Assembly: GCA_023091665.1 (NCBI GenBank) | Contig: JALJCQ010000016.1 | Coordinates: 496,001-560,000, forward strand | Source: Pythium myriotylum | Lineage: Eukaryota; Oomycota; Peronosporomycetes; Pythiales; Pythiaceae | Length of the DNA: 64,000 nucleotides | Reading direction: 5' to 3' | In this document: one piece after another, positions 22,301-31,962 of the stretch | How the letters are laid out: each line of letters opens with the position of its first letter | How positions within the stretch are numbered: the stretch's first letter is position 1 | Made by a program: the position numbers and the translations under genes | The notes under the pieces: generated by a model | Seen by the model: the letters and a program-made list of their open reading frames with translations, nothing else | Told to the model about the DNA's origin: nothing | Databases searched by the model: none

Positions 22301-24142
22301 ACTCGCCTTTTGTACGAAATCTCTTGGTTAGGCTGCGGTCATCGTCTGGATTTCCAGTCGTCGGGAGCCTCAGCCATGCCGTCGGACTAAGAATCCATTC
22401 GTAGAACCATTTCTCAAAAGTCTTCAGCAAATCATCCGCAAGGTGCCAGATATCAGATTCTTCAGAGTTGAAAGTTTTGCAATTGCTGAAAACCAGCCTA
22501 ACGTCTGCAGCAAACAAGGAAGCCGCAGATGGCCCGACATAGTAGCTCTCTCGACCAAGTCGAGTCGCAATAGAACCGAGATCCATTGGATTTGCGATAA
22601 CATTCAGATATTCAGGAACCTCACTGCGAGCAAAGGAAGAGTTAGAGTATAACCTAAATGTCAGAGCATCTTATAGTTACTTACTCCACATCGACCGGTT
22701 GGGCAAAAATCTCACCACCGTTCTCGTTGAGGAGTTTCTTCACAATTCCTGTGAGCCTCTCCTGCAAGACGTCCGCATTGTCGAGAAGAAACAGATCTGT
22801 CACTCGTGGGAAACGCCGGGGCGTCGCGATCTCTTTTCGGCGTTTCTCTATCTGCTCATCAAGGTGGCCTGTTGGGTCTACTTTGTGGCTCAGTATCTTT
22901 TCAATCGCCACTTTGTTTGCCTCAACGTCATCCACATCATCCAAATCTTGGTAGCCTTCACGACGTAGTTTGCGCTCGTACTGCTGTACTCGATGGTGCT
23001 TGGAATATCCTTCAGGAATGAATAAATCGAGTTCCTCAAAAGTGAGCCAGTAAAGGTGCAAATAAGATCGGCCAAGAAACTTGCACAGATACTCGGCCGT
23101 TCCACTGCGCCGATTCATTCGCCGACCCACAATCTGCTCCAGTAGCGGGTATCCAACATCAACTCGAATGTCAGAATCTAGCTGTCTTGCACGTTTCTTC
23201 TTCTCATCAGCGATCAGTTTTTCCTCCTCAGAGACGTCATTGTCCTCCGCGTAGGTGACGGTCTTGCGTGGCCTACCACGCCCACGCTTAGGCGGGCCTT
23301 CGCCGCTTGCAGTGGCTGGAGCTGGTGCAGTTGGCACGTATGCAGGATCGAGCTTCATTAGGGATACCAACCATGAGGCCCTCTTCACAATATCCGATCA
23401 AAAGCATCATTACTTACCACTTCGTCAGATGGAATGGCTTTCCGTGGGCGACCTGGCTTCCTCTTTACAGGGGCCGGTGCATTTGGGATAAAAGGCATGC
23501 CTGGAACTCCAGCCTACACGCGTGAAGAGTGAGAAGCAACGCCTTGCAGCTTCGTTGGACACCTGCATACCTGTGGTGCAATCGCGAAAGTAGGAACTGG
23601 TTGGGATGGTAAAGGCACTTTGCGTGGACGACCAGGTTTACGCTTCACTGGTGCAAGAGATGCAGGCAGCCCATTGGGCGCAAGACCAATCGAAGCCATT
23701 GCTGCCAACGCTGTAGCGTTCATCGCGACGGAGTTGATGGCGGAGGCCGGGATCGAAAACGGAAGCATAGGTGTAGGTGTTATGACAGGAGGTGGAGGCG
23801 CAAGAGCACCCACGACCGCACTGCCACTTGCTGGCACTGGGGCTAACGCGTTGGCCAGGGCTGCCTGGGCGATCGCGGCAACATTGCTACTAGGTTGTGC
23901 CGACGCTGGCACCGACGGTGGCTCTTCAGTAGTGGGAGGGACCACTGGGCCGTCTACACAACCACGAGATGCAGCGTGAGTATCCCCATTGCAACCACGT
24001 GAGGCCAACAGCAAGAACCGCGGAAACGAATCGTCGCATCCTCGCACCACAGAGCAAGCACCAGCGTCGTTCTTTCGCGCAGGCCCACCGCAGCAGCCCC
24101 ACCTGACTCTCCTCCCAATGACTCACCTGGAGGGGCGTCCAT
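16380..24142 (-). CDS. Giant CHD-type chromatin remodeller with AT-hooks, chromodomains, bromodomain, PHD fingers and PDZ-like module
   Basis: Five exons on the minus strand, 24142-24127, 23953-23571, 23513-23418, 23352-22685 and 22623-16380, give about 2,468 aa. Order (approximate residues): three AT-hooks (KRKPGRPRK twice, RGRGRPRK) to 195; chromodomain-like 235-300; bromodomain 355-475, rebuilt across the 22684-22624 intron (VPEYLNVIANPMDLG, then FSNCKTFN); PHD 508-553; chromodomain 596-685 (FFLVKWVGLSIRYSTWE); PDZ-like 915-995 (SLGLGMRLG...GDVLAAVN); SNF2 ATPase from 1125 (DEMGLGKT, VVDEAHRLK, LLTGTPLQN) with helicase C to about 1555 (HRIGQKKAVQIYRL, FDRASRKLGLEQAVLG). The ATPase resembles CHD6-9. 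Then come NSD-like PHD fingers from 1930, an extended PHD 2155-2282 and a last PHD near 2290-2340. The role is ATP-driven nucleosome remodelling with multiple histone-reading modules. Each module is a confident call except PDZ and the first chromodomain. Confidence 0.88.
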
Positions 24143-24966
24143 CGCGTCGAGAAGGCGAGAGCGATCGCTGTTCGACGTCCGCGGCTTTCCCGCTCTTTCG
24201 CCACCTTCAGGTATTCCGCGCTTGGTTGCGCCTAATGGCCAATAAAACCTTCGTCGCGAGGTTTATTGGTCGCTGTAGATCCATCAGATTGAATTGCGTT
24301 AATATGGGAGCTTGTATGTGCAATTCATTTTGAGCCCACCTAGTGTACCCTTCAGAGGAAAGTGTAACCTCGCTTCCTTTTTGGCGGGGGAAGTTTCGTC
24401 GAAATGAAGCCATGTCAAGTCACACCGGAAGCAAGCAGGGGAGACGAACGGCACGGAAGCCGTTGATTGGATAACGGATACCTCGTTCGATTCAGAGCCT
24501 CGTGACTTTGTCCGTCTCTGCACCAAAGTGCTTTGTCAAACCGAAAGGTTTTCTCCGTCGACAACTGAGGCTACTGTCGTGACACGTCCGTCCTCCTCTG
24601 TTGATGTGTGTATGACCTTCAAGAACATAGCGACTTGCGAGATCAACTGCCTCCAATCAGCTCGAGACTGATATTGTCGAGATAGATAACCAAAGCTACA
24701 CAGAGGAAAGGATGGGCCCTTCGCAGCTACCAAAACGATACGCCAGAAGTGTTGAGCCATGGTTATCCGGATACGCCTGATCCATCTCGGTGGTATATCC
24801 GAGCCATTCAGCATCCATGTCACAATCGAGCAACAGTGGTCCATTCTCCGTCGAGTACCACATATCACATATTTGCAGTTGCCGACTAAAAACGGCTATC
24901 GACCGTTTCTCCGACAGAATCGCGAGGGGGCATTGCTCCACTTGATCACTGAGGGCAACTTTTTCA
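24143..24966. promoter_or_regulatory. Divergent promoter region of the CHD remodeller and FAM177 genes
   Basis: This 824 bp region lies between opposite starts. The minus strand holds an open frame with protein-like composition around 24700-25005, but it starts without a good ATG and runs antisense into FAM177. I do not call it a gene. Confidence 0.45.
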
Positions 24967-25299
24967 ATGACGGTCGTCCTTGTATCTCCAGAGGAAACCC
25001 GCGAAGTTTTATCGACTCAGCAGCCTCATCTGAGTGCCCGAGTGTGGGAATGGGTATGCTGGACCGGAGCGAAGACATATGACGGACTCGACTTTGCAGG
25101 AGAAGTGCTCGCTAATTTCCTAGGTCTCACTCAGTCCCAGTACCAATGGATGATCGACATGAAAGAGCGAGAGGAAGACGAGAAACGCCTGCGTCGCCTA
25201 GAGGCTAAGCAGCGGCGCCAACTGCGGCTTGAACAGCTACTCCAAGAAGAACAAAGGAAGCTACAGGAACTAGAACGCGGGACTGACGAGACTATCTGA
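24967..25299 (+). CDS. FAM177-family protein
   Basis: A single exon encodes 110 aa. The conserved FAM177 core is present: an aromatic segment (WEWVCWTGAKTYDG), then FAGEVLANFLGLTQSQYQWMID, which parallels the family's FLGxxxASxxGIxxPKYQYAIDEY pattern. A long Glu/Arg-rich coiled coil forms the rest. FAM177 proteins are small, conserved eukaryotic proteins; animal members are linked to the Golgi, but biochemical function is not settled. The length is typical of the short, single-domain members. The stop codon lies only 16 bp from the stop of the convergent HARS gene, so their 3' UTRs must overlap. Confidence 0.75.
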   Translation: MTVVLVSPEETREVLSTQQPHLSARVWEWVCWTGAKTYDGLDFAGEVLANFLGLTQSQYQWMIDMKEREEDEKRLRRLEAKQRRQLRLEQLLQEEQRKLQELERGTDETI

Positions 25300-25315
25300 T
25301 CAATCTATTGTCTCA

Positions 25316-27189
25316 TTACTCGAAGCAATATGTCGCGAGCTCATCGACGGAAATATCGCACTCTTCTCTCTTCAGCAGGTTCTTAATGCGAACTTGACGC
25401 TTTTGTACTTCGTCTTCGCCGACGATCACGGCGAAGGTGCTGCCGAATCGATCTGCTGCCTTCATCTGTTTCTTCATGTTTCCCTTCCCGTGACAGAAGT
25501 GAACTATTTGGCCTCTGCGCCGAAGCGTCTGAGCGACTCGGAGGGCTTCGTGAAGAACAGCTTCGCTCTGTCCTCCTGCATAGACGGGTACAACCTGTTC
25601 GCACAGCAGCACCACGTCAGTGACTTTTGGATTCAATGAAAACGACACGAAGTCGCACCGCAATCGTTCGCGAGTCTTCTTTTGGGAGATTGTCTCGAAG
25701 AAGTGCGAGGCGATCAACGCCGGCAGCCCATCCGATACAAGAAACCGGAGAACCCCCCAGTAACTCTTGCAAGCCATCATAGCATCCACCGGCAAGAATC
25801 GCGATGCCACCCTTCTTCTCCGTGACAGCTCCGTTCTCGTGAGGTGTTGAAATATCTTCAACGAACTCGAACACTGTATGGCTATAGTAGTCCTGGGACA
25901 CATTTTGTTAATAAAGCCTCTGTGATGAGTATTTGGCGAGTTCAACACATACAAGACCGCGAACGAGACGTGGGTTCTCTTCATACGTGACACCCAATGC
26001 ATCGAGGCCACTCAGCACGCTGTCGAAACGCTTTCCATTCCTCGTTTGTTGAGCTTTAAGTTATCCCTTGGTACCGAATGGCAACCTCTCACCTCCAGTG
26101 ATTCTTTCGACAGGAATTCCTTCAGTCTCGGAGCGTTCTCGACTATCTCTTCGTCGTATTCGCTTTTCGAATCGAGGATTCGTAGAACGCTACCGCGCTC
26201 CAACCGGCTAACGCTGTCCGCAGATAAATCTTGTTTATACCTCGAGAAAAAGTCTTCAAGCGCAATACGATATCGATGGCGACTGCAGAGAGTTCATCGA
26301 GTGAGTTGTCATCGATCGATCGAGGCATCATTCAGGTGGAACAAAATACCTCTCGAGATCTCCCAGCGAGTTGAGCTGAAGGCGAGCTTTTTTCTCAATA
26401 GCCAACGACTCCAATGCGTGGGCCGCCATTCCAATCACCTGGAGCAAAAAAGCAGCGGATAAGTATTTGAGCTAGAGGTTTGTGCCATCATCTAATCTAA
26501 CCTCTGCATCGACCGAGCCTCCAGTGGAGCCGACATACTCGACACCAAACTGTTGGAATTCGCGATAGCGGCCTCTTTGGGGGCGCTCATACCTGCCCCA
26601 ATGCGATAATCAAATTCCAGCTCTTGAAGTAACTAACAGCAACTACGATACCGAAACATGCTTCCGTGATAAAACAGTTTCTGGGGTGGAGCCACGGGCA
26701 AGTTACTGTTTAGCAGCGCGCGGACGACGCCAACAGTTCCCTCTGGCCGCAGCGTCACGCTTTTGCCCGAGTTGTCTGCGAACGTGTACATTTCCTATTT
26801 GCACGAAGTTGATCAGGCAACCGCTATGGAGTCCATTCTTCCAGATGCTCCACCTTCATGACGATGTCCGATCCATCACCGAGCGATCGTGAGAATAGTT
26901 CCGTGTACTCAAGCAATGGTGTCTGGATCTATGGTACTGGTTAGCATCCTAGTCGAATCAACAAACTAGAATCGGGGACACGCCACGGCCACACCTGTCG
27001 GAAGCCGTAGCGCTGGACGACATCTTGAAGCTTTTGCACCACTGCACGTTGGCTTTCCGCGTCTCCAGGCAGCAAATCGCGCGTGCCTCGGACGCGACTC
27101 AGCGCCGCAGTCTTCTTGCTCGGCGGTGCCGTGGTGAAGCGTCTCGCGAGCGACGCACGGAGCTCGGTGACAGGCGTCCGCCCAACCAT
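25316..27189 (-). CDS. HARS: Histidyl-tRNA synthetase, probably mitochondrial or dual-targeted
   Basis: Nine exons on the minus strand: 27189-26995, 26928-26854, 26794-26652, 26592-26502, 26438-26350, 26282-26093, 26030-25953, 25892-25659 and 25594-25316; 457 aa. All junctions keep frame, with introns of 59-67 nt. Class II HisRS motifs are clear: GTRDLLP at the N-terminus, motif 2 region (TLRPEGT...[26 protein letters not shown]), the histidine-binding block [14 protein letters not shown], and motif 3 (GWAAGVDRL). The C-terminal anticodon-binding domain follows ([18 protein letters not shown]). The first 35 residues are basic and Ser/Ala-rich (ASLARRFTT), like an import presequence. No second in-frame ATG near the start suggests a cytosolic form from this model, so dual use would need alternative transcription. 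Confidence 0.92.
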
Positions 27190-27344
27190 GTCAATGGTGC
27201 CAATCCTCGCTTGTGGTGACGATGCTCATGCGAACTTAAGAAGCACCAACCGGGTTTGGGCTGGTTGAATCAAGGCAAACCCGACCCGACCCGTCGCTTG
27301 GTAGCTTCTCTTCGGCCACGAAAGCGTACGTGCAGCTCCTCAAG
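27190..27344. promoter_or_regulatory. Compact bidirectional promoter, HARS / F-box gene
   Basis: Only 155 bp separate the two divergent ATGs, so both core promoters and 5' UTRs must share this stretch. No further motif is called. Confidence 0.6.
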
Positions 27345-28783
27345 ATGAAGGTCGAGGCGACGACGGACGCGGAGCGTGCGCTGGCAATCCCCATCCCCAA
27401 GAAGGAAGCTGACGAGCCACCACAGCAGAATGTGTTCCACACACGGCGGTGCAACAAGCGCAAGATCTGCTCGTGTCAGCTGCGAGTGGAGAGCGCGTTG
27501 TTCCTCAAGGAGCTGGGGAAGAAAGTCAAGCGCAATGTGGGCTTCGTCAAGCGCACGAAAGGGAAGGCCGTCGTGAGGAAACTCGACCACTTTGAGTTCA
27601 GCTGCAAGTCGCTGATTGCGAAGTACCTCAAAGCGACAGATCTGGCGGCGCTAAGCATGGTGAGCCTCGGTTGTTCAAGGTCAACTGGAAAGAACGTTCT
27701 CTTGACAAGTTGCCGATTGCGAGCAGGTGAGTCGGCAATGGCGTGAGGACGTGGATGCCATCGTGGAGCGCACCTCGAAAGATTTCGTGGCGGACGAATC
27801 GCGCAAAGGGAAACTCCTCAAGGTTGAAAAGCGAGAGCACCAGCCTTGGTCACAGTACTTTCACACTCAGATGAATTGTGTAGGTCCCAAAACTCATTCC
27901 ACTTACAACACGGGTTTCTGTTGTGACTGATGCCATCTGTCGAGCAGGTTCACAAGCTTTTCGTGCACTACACGGGGTACAAGACAGGCGAAATGCGAAA
28001 GAGCACGCCTCAGTGGGCGTTCGGCGAAGTTCTTATTGATCCGAACGAACCGTCTCGGACCATTCTACCCAACTCTTGGTCTTTCCATGGCCACAACCCA
28101 TGGATCCAGCAGAAGTCTAACGGTAAAGGTGGAGAATGGAGACTTCTGACCCCGTAAGAAATTCATCGCTATGGTGAGAATTGAGCACGTTATCTAATGT
28201 CCAGACGTGACCAGGTACAAGTTTGGAAGGGCCCCAAAAGATTTTGTAAGAAAGGTCAACGCTTGGGTTGGTACCATCCGGTCAGGATCTTTTCTAGCGG
28301 TATCGGTATGTTTGTATGACCGGCACTTCCGGTCCTCATGGATCTATCGCTAATGAGATGGCTGTGCTGGTTATGGTAGTTCCAACATGACGCAGCATCC
28401 GAAGTCACCTGGTGGGAAGCACAGGTCTGGTACGTGTGGCGTGCTGACGGACGAGAAGGTGTGTGCGAAGATACCAGGGAATGCCGGAGTCCATTGTACT
28501 GACAGTTTTTGTAATTGCCAGATGATGCGATCGTCTACGATGCTGAGAACGATCAAGAGTACTCCGTTCATCCTCGAAATTTGCAAGACTACTTCCTGGT
28601 ACGTAGCAAGCGTGGTCTCTTTCTCGTAAAACATGGCAACAATCTTACGGATATCGATGACAGAGGAACCCTGAGCATGTCGTTGACGTCTGCGAGACTC
28701 CAAGAACCGTTTGTCGCACCTGCGTGAAGCGAGGATTCAACTTTTATCAGTGCCACGTCGTTAAAGGACACCCGATGAAGTGA
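27345..28783 (+). CDS. F-box protein with Tudor-like modules and a C-terminal Cys/His knuckle
   Basis: Seven exons, 27345-27659, 27727-27879, 27948-28153, 28205-28313, 28380-28458, 28522-28598 and 28664-28783, give 352 aa. Residues about 85-125 form an F-box (SLIAKYLKATDLAALSMVSRQW, spanning the first intron), the SKP1-binding element of SCF ubiquitin ligases. Downstream, VHKLFVHYTGY and VTWWEAQVWYVW...IVYDAEND resemble the barrel strands of Tudor or Agenet domains. The last exon encodes CETPRTVCRTC...CHVVKGH, a possible zinc knuckle. If the last 65 nt intron (28599-28663) is retained, the frame stays open and ends at 28727 with a different tail. Substrate and partners are unknown. F-box confidence is good; Tudor-like is tentative. 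Confidence 0.72.
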
Positions 28784-28905
28784 GGGATATCCGGATCTTA
28801 GCTCATCGAATATCGAAATGGCTTTCGTGTTGTTGTAACCAAGATTGCTCACACATATAGTTGTCGGACGCACAACACATCCTAGCATATCGCGGCGCAG
28901 CTCCT

Positions 28906-31465
28906 TCACACAGCAATAGCTACTGCTGCCTTACCACCTGATAGTTTGCGAAGTCCGGTGAAAAGACTCCTCTTCTCCTTCTGGGTTCCACGGCGAAATC
29001 GAAGAACCATCGGCCGCGGAGCTTCGTTCAACTCCCACAAAGTATGCTTCAGTCCGGCGTGCTCGATGTTCGCAGTACCTATTGCAACGAGGCAATCTCC
29101 AGGATTTACTGATGCTGCCTGCCCAGAGCTGCGGCGAACGATGAGTTTCGTTGTGCGCTTCGATGTGTTCGTCTTCGCCTCCATATGTAGGCCAATAACC
29201 CCTTCATTGCGGATCGTAACTTCGTACTCGTTTGGCTTGGCAGAGTTGAACGTTGACACACTGACGATCGCCATGGCGACTACTCGATAAACTCCTGTGA
29301 TACTGTTGACTGCCGGGTGTTCTTCTACCGTTGCGACAGTTATAGTGTCATTTGGTACAAGCTCTGGCTCTGTCTCGTCAGCTTCACTTTCCGTCGGCTC
29401 ATGTTCGCTCTCTGCGTGACCAGAGCGACTGAAGAGTAAGGTTACACGAAAAGCAGCAATGTGAGGAAGAAAAATGATTATGTGGCACGCAAGGATCGCT
29501 TACGTGGACATACGACGGACAGACTTTGTTCGAGAGTCCGGTGCCTCACTACAACATGGAGGGAAAGGAGAGTAAGTAGGTGCCCGATGGTATACAAGTG
29601 TGAGCGGGCTCACCGAGAGGAGTTCGATGTGTGCTTGGTGGTCCTGCACATAAAAGACAGAAGAAAATGACCACATCAGCCGAAACTCTAGATTAAAGCA
29701 ACGTGTACGAACACAAACCTTCCGCCGCGAGTTGTTTCGAGCTCCTTCAAAACAAGCTTGTTCACGCTTCCCATTGAGACCGTCGTACCATTGTCCAAGT
29801 TCTTAATCGAGAAAGCCTTTTCAGCGACGCCGGCAGGAACTCGGAGTGGCGCAGGTTCATATTTCTCGTAGAATATTCGATACAATGATGACCGATCGAG
29901 AGTTTCTGAGTCCAAAGTGATCGATCCGATGTCGCCCGGTGGGATAGGGAAAGTCTTAGAGACCTGCAACCACAACGCTACTTCCGAGTTCATATCAACC
30001 ACTCGGATACGATCGAGAGAGCTATGACCAGCGGGAGCAAGAAATGCAACACGTAGAGGTTTGCCGAGGTCACAATGCTAGCGAATGTAAGGTGAGAAGT
30101 CTAATACGTCAGCTCAGAATGTGAATCACGACTGCTCACCGATCGGCACTTGACAGCATAACCCCCGAGCTCAGATTGACGAGTGAAGTAATCCCAGCAG
30201 GCTTTGACATTCTTCTCGTGCTGAAGCTGTTCAGTGTGCTGCAGGAGACTCTTCGCCTTGGCAACTTTAGGAATCACGAATTCTTCGGGACCATAGCCGT
30301 ACGGATTATACTCGATTCGCGCTCCCCTAACGAATATTATGGTGAGTGTTTCCACGAACTTGATACCCTTACATGCGTACCTGCGAACTAGTTCGGCCGC
30401 GACATCCATCGCACCTGACGCGCTACAAGTGAACAGCATCGATCAGTTTCCACCAATAGAATGTATGCAAGTTATGGAAGACACACCAGGCATAGTGGAG
30501 GCAGTTCCAACCCAACTGGTCGGCATGATCGATATCGCATCCTGCATCTGCCAGAATCACGACGATTGGGAGTCGAGCATCCGTGTCGCATTTGGTTGCC
30601 AGCCTACGCCGCATAACGTCAGTGACCTCGTCTAATCAACGTAGGAGCAGCGGCAGGGGTCGTACATGATGAGGTTACGCTGGCGACTGTCGTAGTACTG
30701 TACAATAACGCCGCGTTCAATCGCAACCCGTACACCTTCCACTGATCCGCGACGGATTGCATGGATCAACGTCTTGAGCAACGCAGCTTGCACTAATCGG
30801 TTGACCCGGGCGTTCGTGCGGATGTAGTGCTGCATGTTCCACGCGCGATTCGCCGCCGGACCGCCCACTATCCCTCGACCCGACTCAGCTCGCTGCACAG
30901 CCATTGCTGACGTGCTCTGAGGTCGCGCCGCCATCGACGCAGACGCACGGCCAGACTTGGTGGAGTCAGGCCCTTCGCCACGTGCACTGGCAGCAGCCCG
31001 CGCGGCCGCACTCGACGCTGTTGGTCCTGACGGAGGCGCGAGCGGCGGTAGCTCGGTTGGCGGCGTCGGCGGCACGGATGCGTCCAGCGCGACGCTTTTG
31101 GTCGACGATGGGATCGTCGTGTCAAGCTTCTCTTCTTCATCCGTGTCAGCGTCCCCATCTTTCTCGTCGCTCTCAGCCTCCTCAACCTCGTCATCCATTT
31201 CGTCAGCGGAACCTTCCTGATCCTCCTGCTCATCCATGGTGACTGTTGGTGGAGCTGCACCTTCCGCAGCCTCGAGCGCCGCGTCAGCAGCCGTCGGCGA
31301 CGGCGACGACGGCTCGGAGTTGGCCGGCGTCGCGGTGTCGCCGGCCTCCTCGTCGCAGCTTTTCTCGACGTGCACGTCGTGTGGGGCAGAAACGGTGTCG
31401 ATCTCCGACGGCGACGCCAGCGGCGCGCTCGTGGGGCTCACCATGGCGTCCGAGTCGGCTCCCAT
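28906..31465 (-). CDS. Ankyrin-repeat and PDZ-like domain protein
   Basis: Eight exons on the minus strand, 31465-30666, 30603-30487, 30422-30381, 30326-30140, 30077-29719, 29643-29614, 29548-29504 and 29428-28906, give 700 aa in perfect frame. Residues 1-210 are acidic, Ala/Ser/Pro-rich low complexity. Ankyrin repeats run from about 230 to 330 (RNLIMLATKCDTDARLPIVV, then DIDHADQLGWNCLHYACASGAMDVAAELV); the repeats only appear once introns are removed. A central beta-rich region (about 380-500) is not recognised. The C-terminal 100 or so residues resemble a PDZ fold (NEGVIGLHME...VNPGDCLVAIG). Exons six and seven are micro-exons of 30 and 45 nt. The start is ATG 31465; an upstream GTG is not needed. 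Probably a scaffold; function unknown. Confidence 0.8.
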
Positions 31466-31962
31466 GGAGAAGATCACGCACTCGAGACACGCTGACTTTT
31501 TAGGTGTCGTCCCCAGTCGCCCTCTATTGAGGCAGGAGACAGTTCACTACAGTAGTGACAGTTCGGTGCACCGGATCTTTCAAGGAAAAGTGATAACCGA
31601 AAGCAGTTATGAACCCATGTTTCCTCCACACGTCGCAGAGAGATCTCGGCATAAGACAACGGTCTCTTTGGATCCGACATGCTGGGGAACCTTTCCTGGA
31701 TCCCACAGGAGCTATTTCTAGATTCAAAGAGTTCAGATCCGCCTCGACTGCGATCCATCTGCGTGCGCTGTTGATTGCTTCTCCTAAGAAGAAGCCTGAG
31801 AAGTATTCATGGCGTCAGGCATCCGTACCGTAGACGAAGAGCAATTCGAGGCGACTGGTCGCTTCTCACTGACGTGAAGTCTAGGCTTTATGGGTGCTGG
31901 ATTGATCCTAACGCACCTTGCTAGTCCCCACTTTGCTGCGCAGAGCTCACTTTAACGGTGCC
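31466..31962. promoter_or_regulatory. Divergent promoter region, ankyrin-PDZ / PX genes
   Basis: This 497 bp region lies between opposite starts. The short open frames here have no support, and no repeat or RNA is seen. Confidence 0.5.

Noticed and set aside
23353..23417. A 35 nt intron in the remodeller using the acceptor at 23383
   Set aside because: The next in-frame acceptor (ATGAAG before CTCGATCC) gives a 65 nt intron with a CTAAT branch-like site, matching the rest of the window.
24560..25011. Minus-strand frame with protein-like composition and a possible 38 nt intron, antisense to the FAM177 start
   Set aside because: No good ATG, no recognised family, very short intron, and it overlaps the promoter and start of a better supported gene.
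25595..25658. A frameshift in HARS before the anticodon-binding domain
   Set aside because: A normal 64 nt GT...AG intron joins TIA to VVPVYAGG in frame.
26502..26592. Apparent frame problem in HARS exon 4
   Set aside because: A miscount on first reading; the exon is 91 nt and restores the conserved [10 protein letters not shown] motif.
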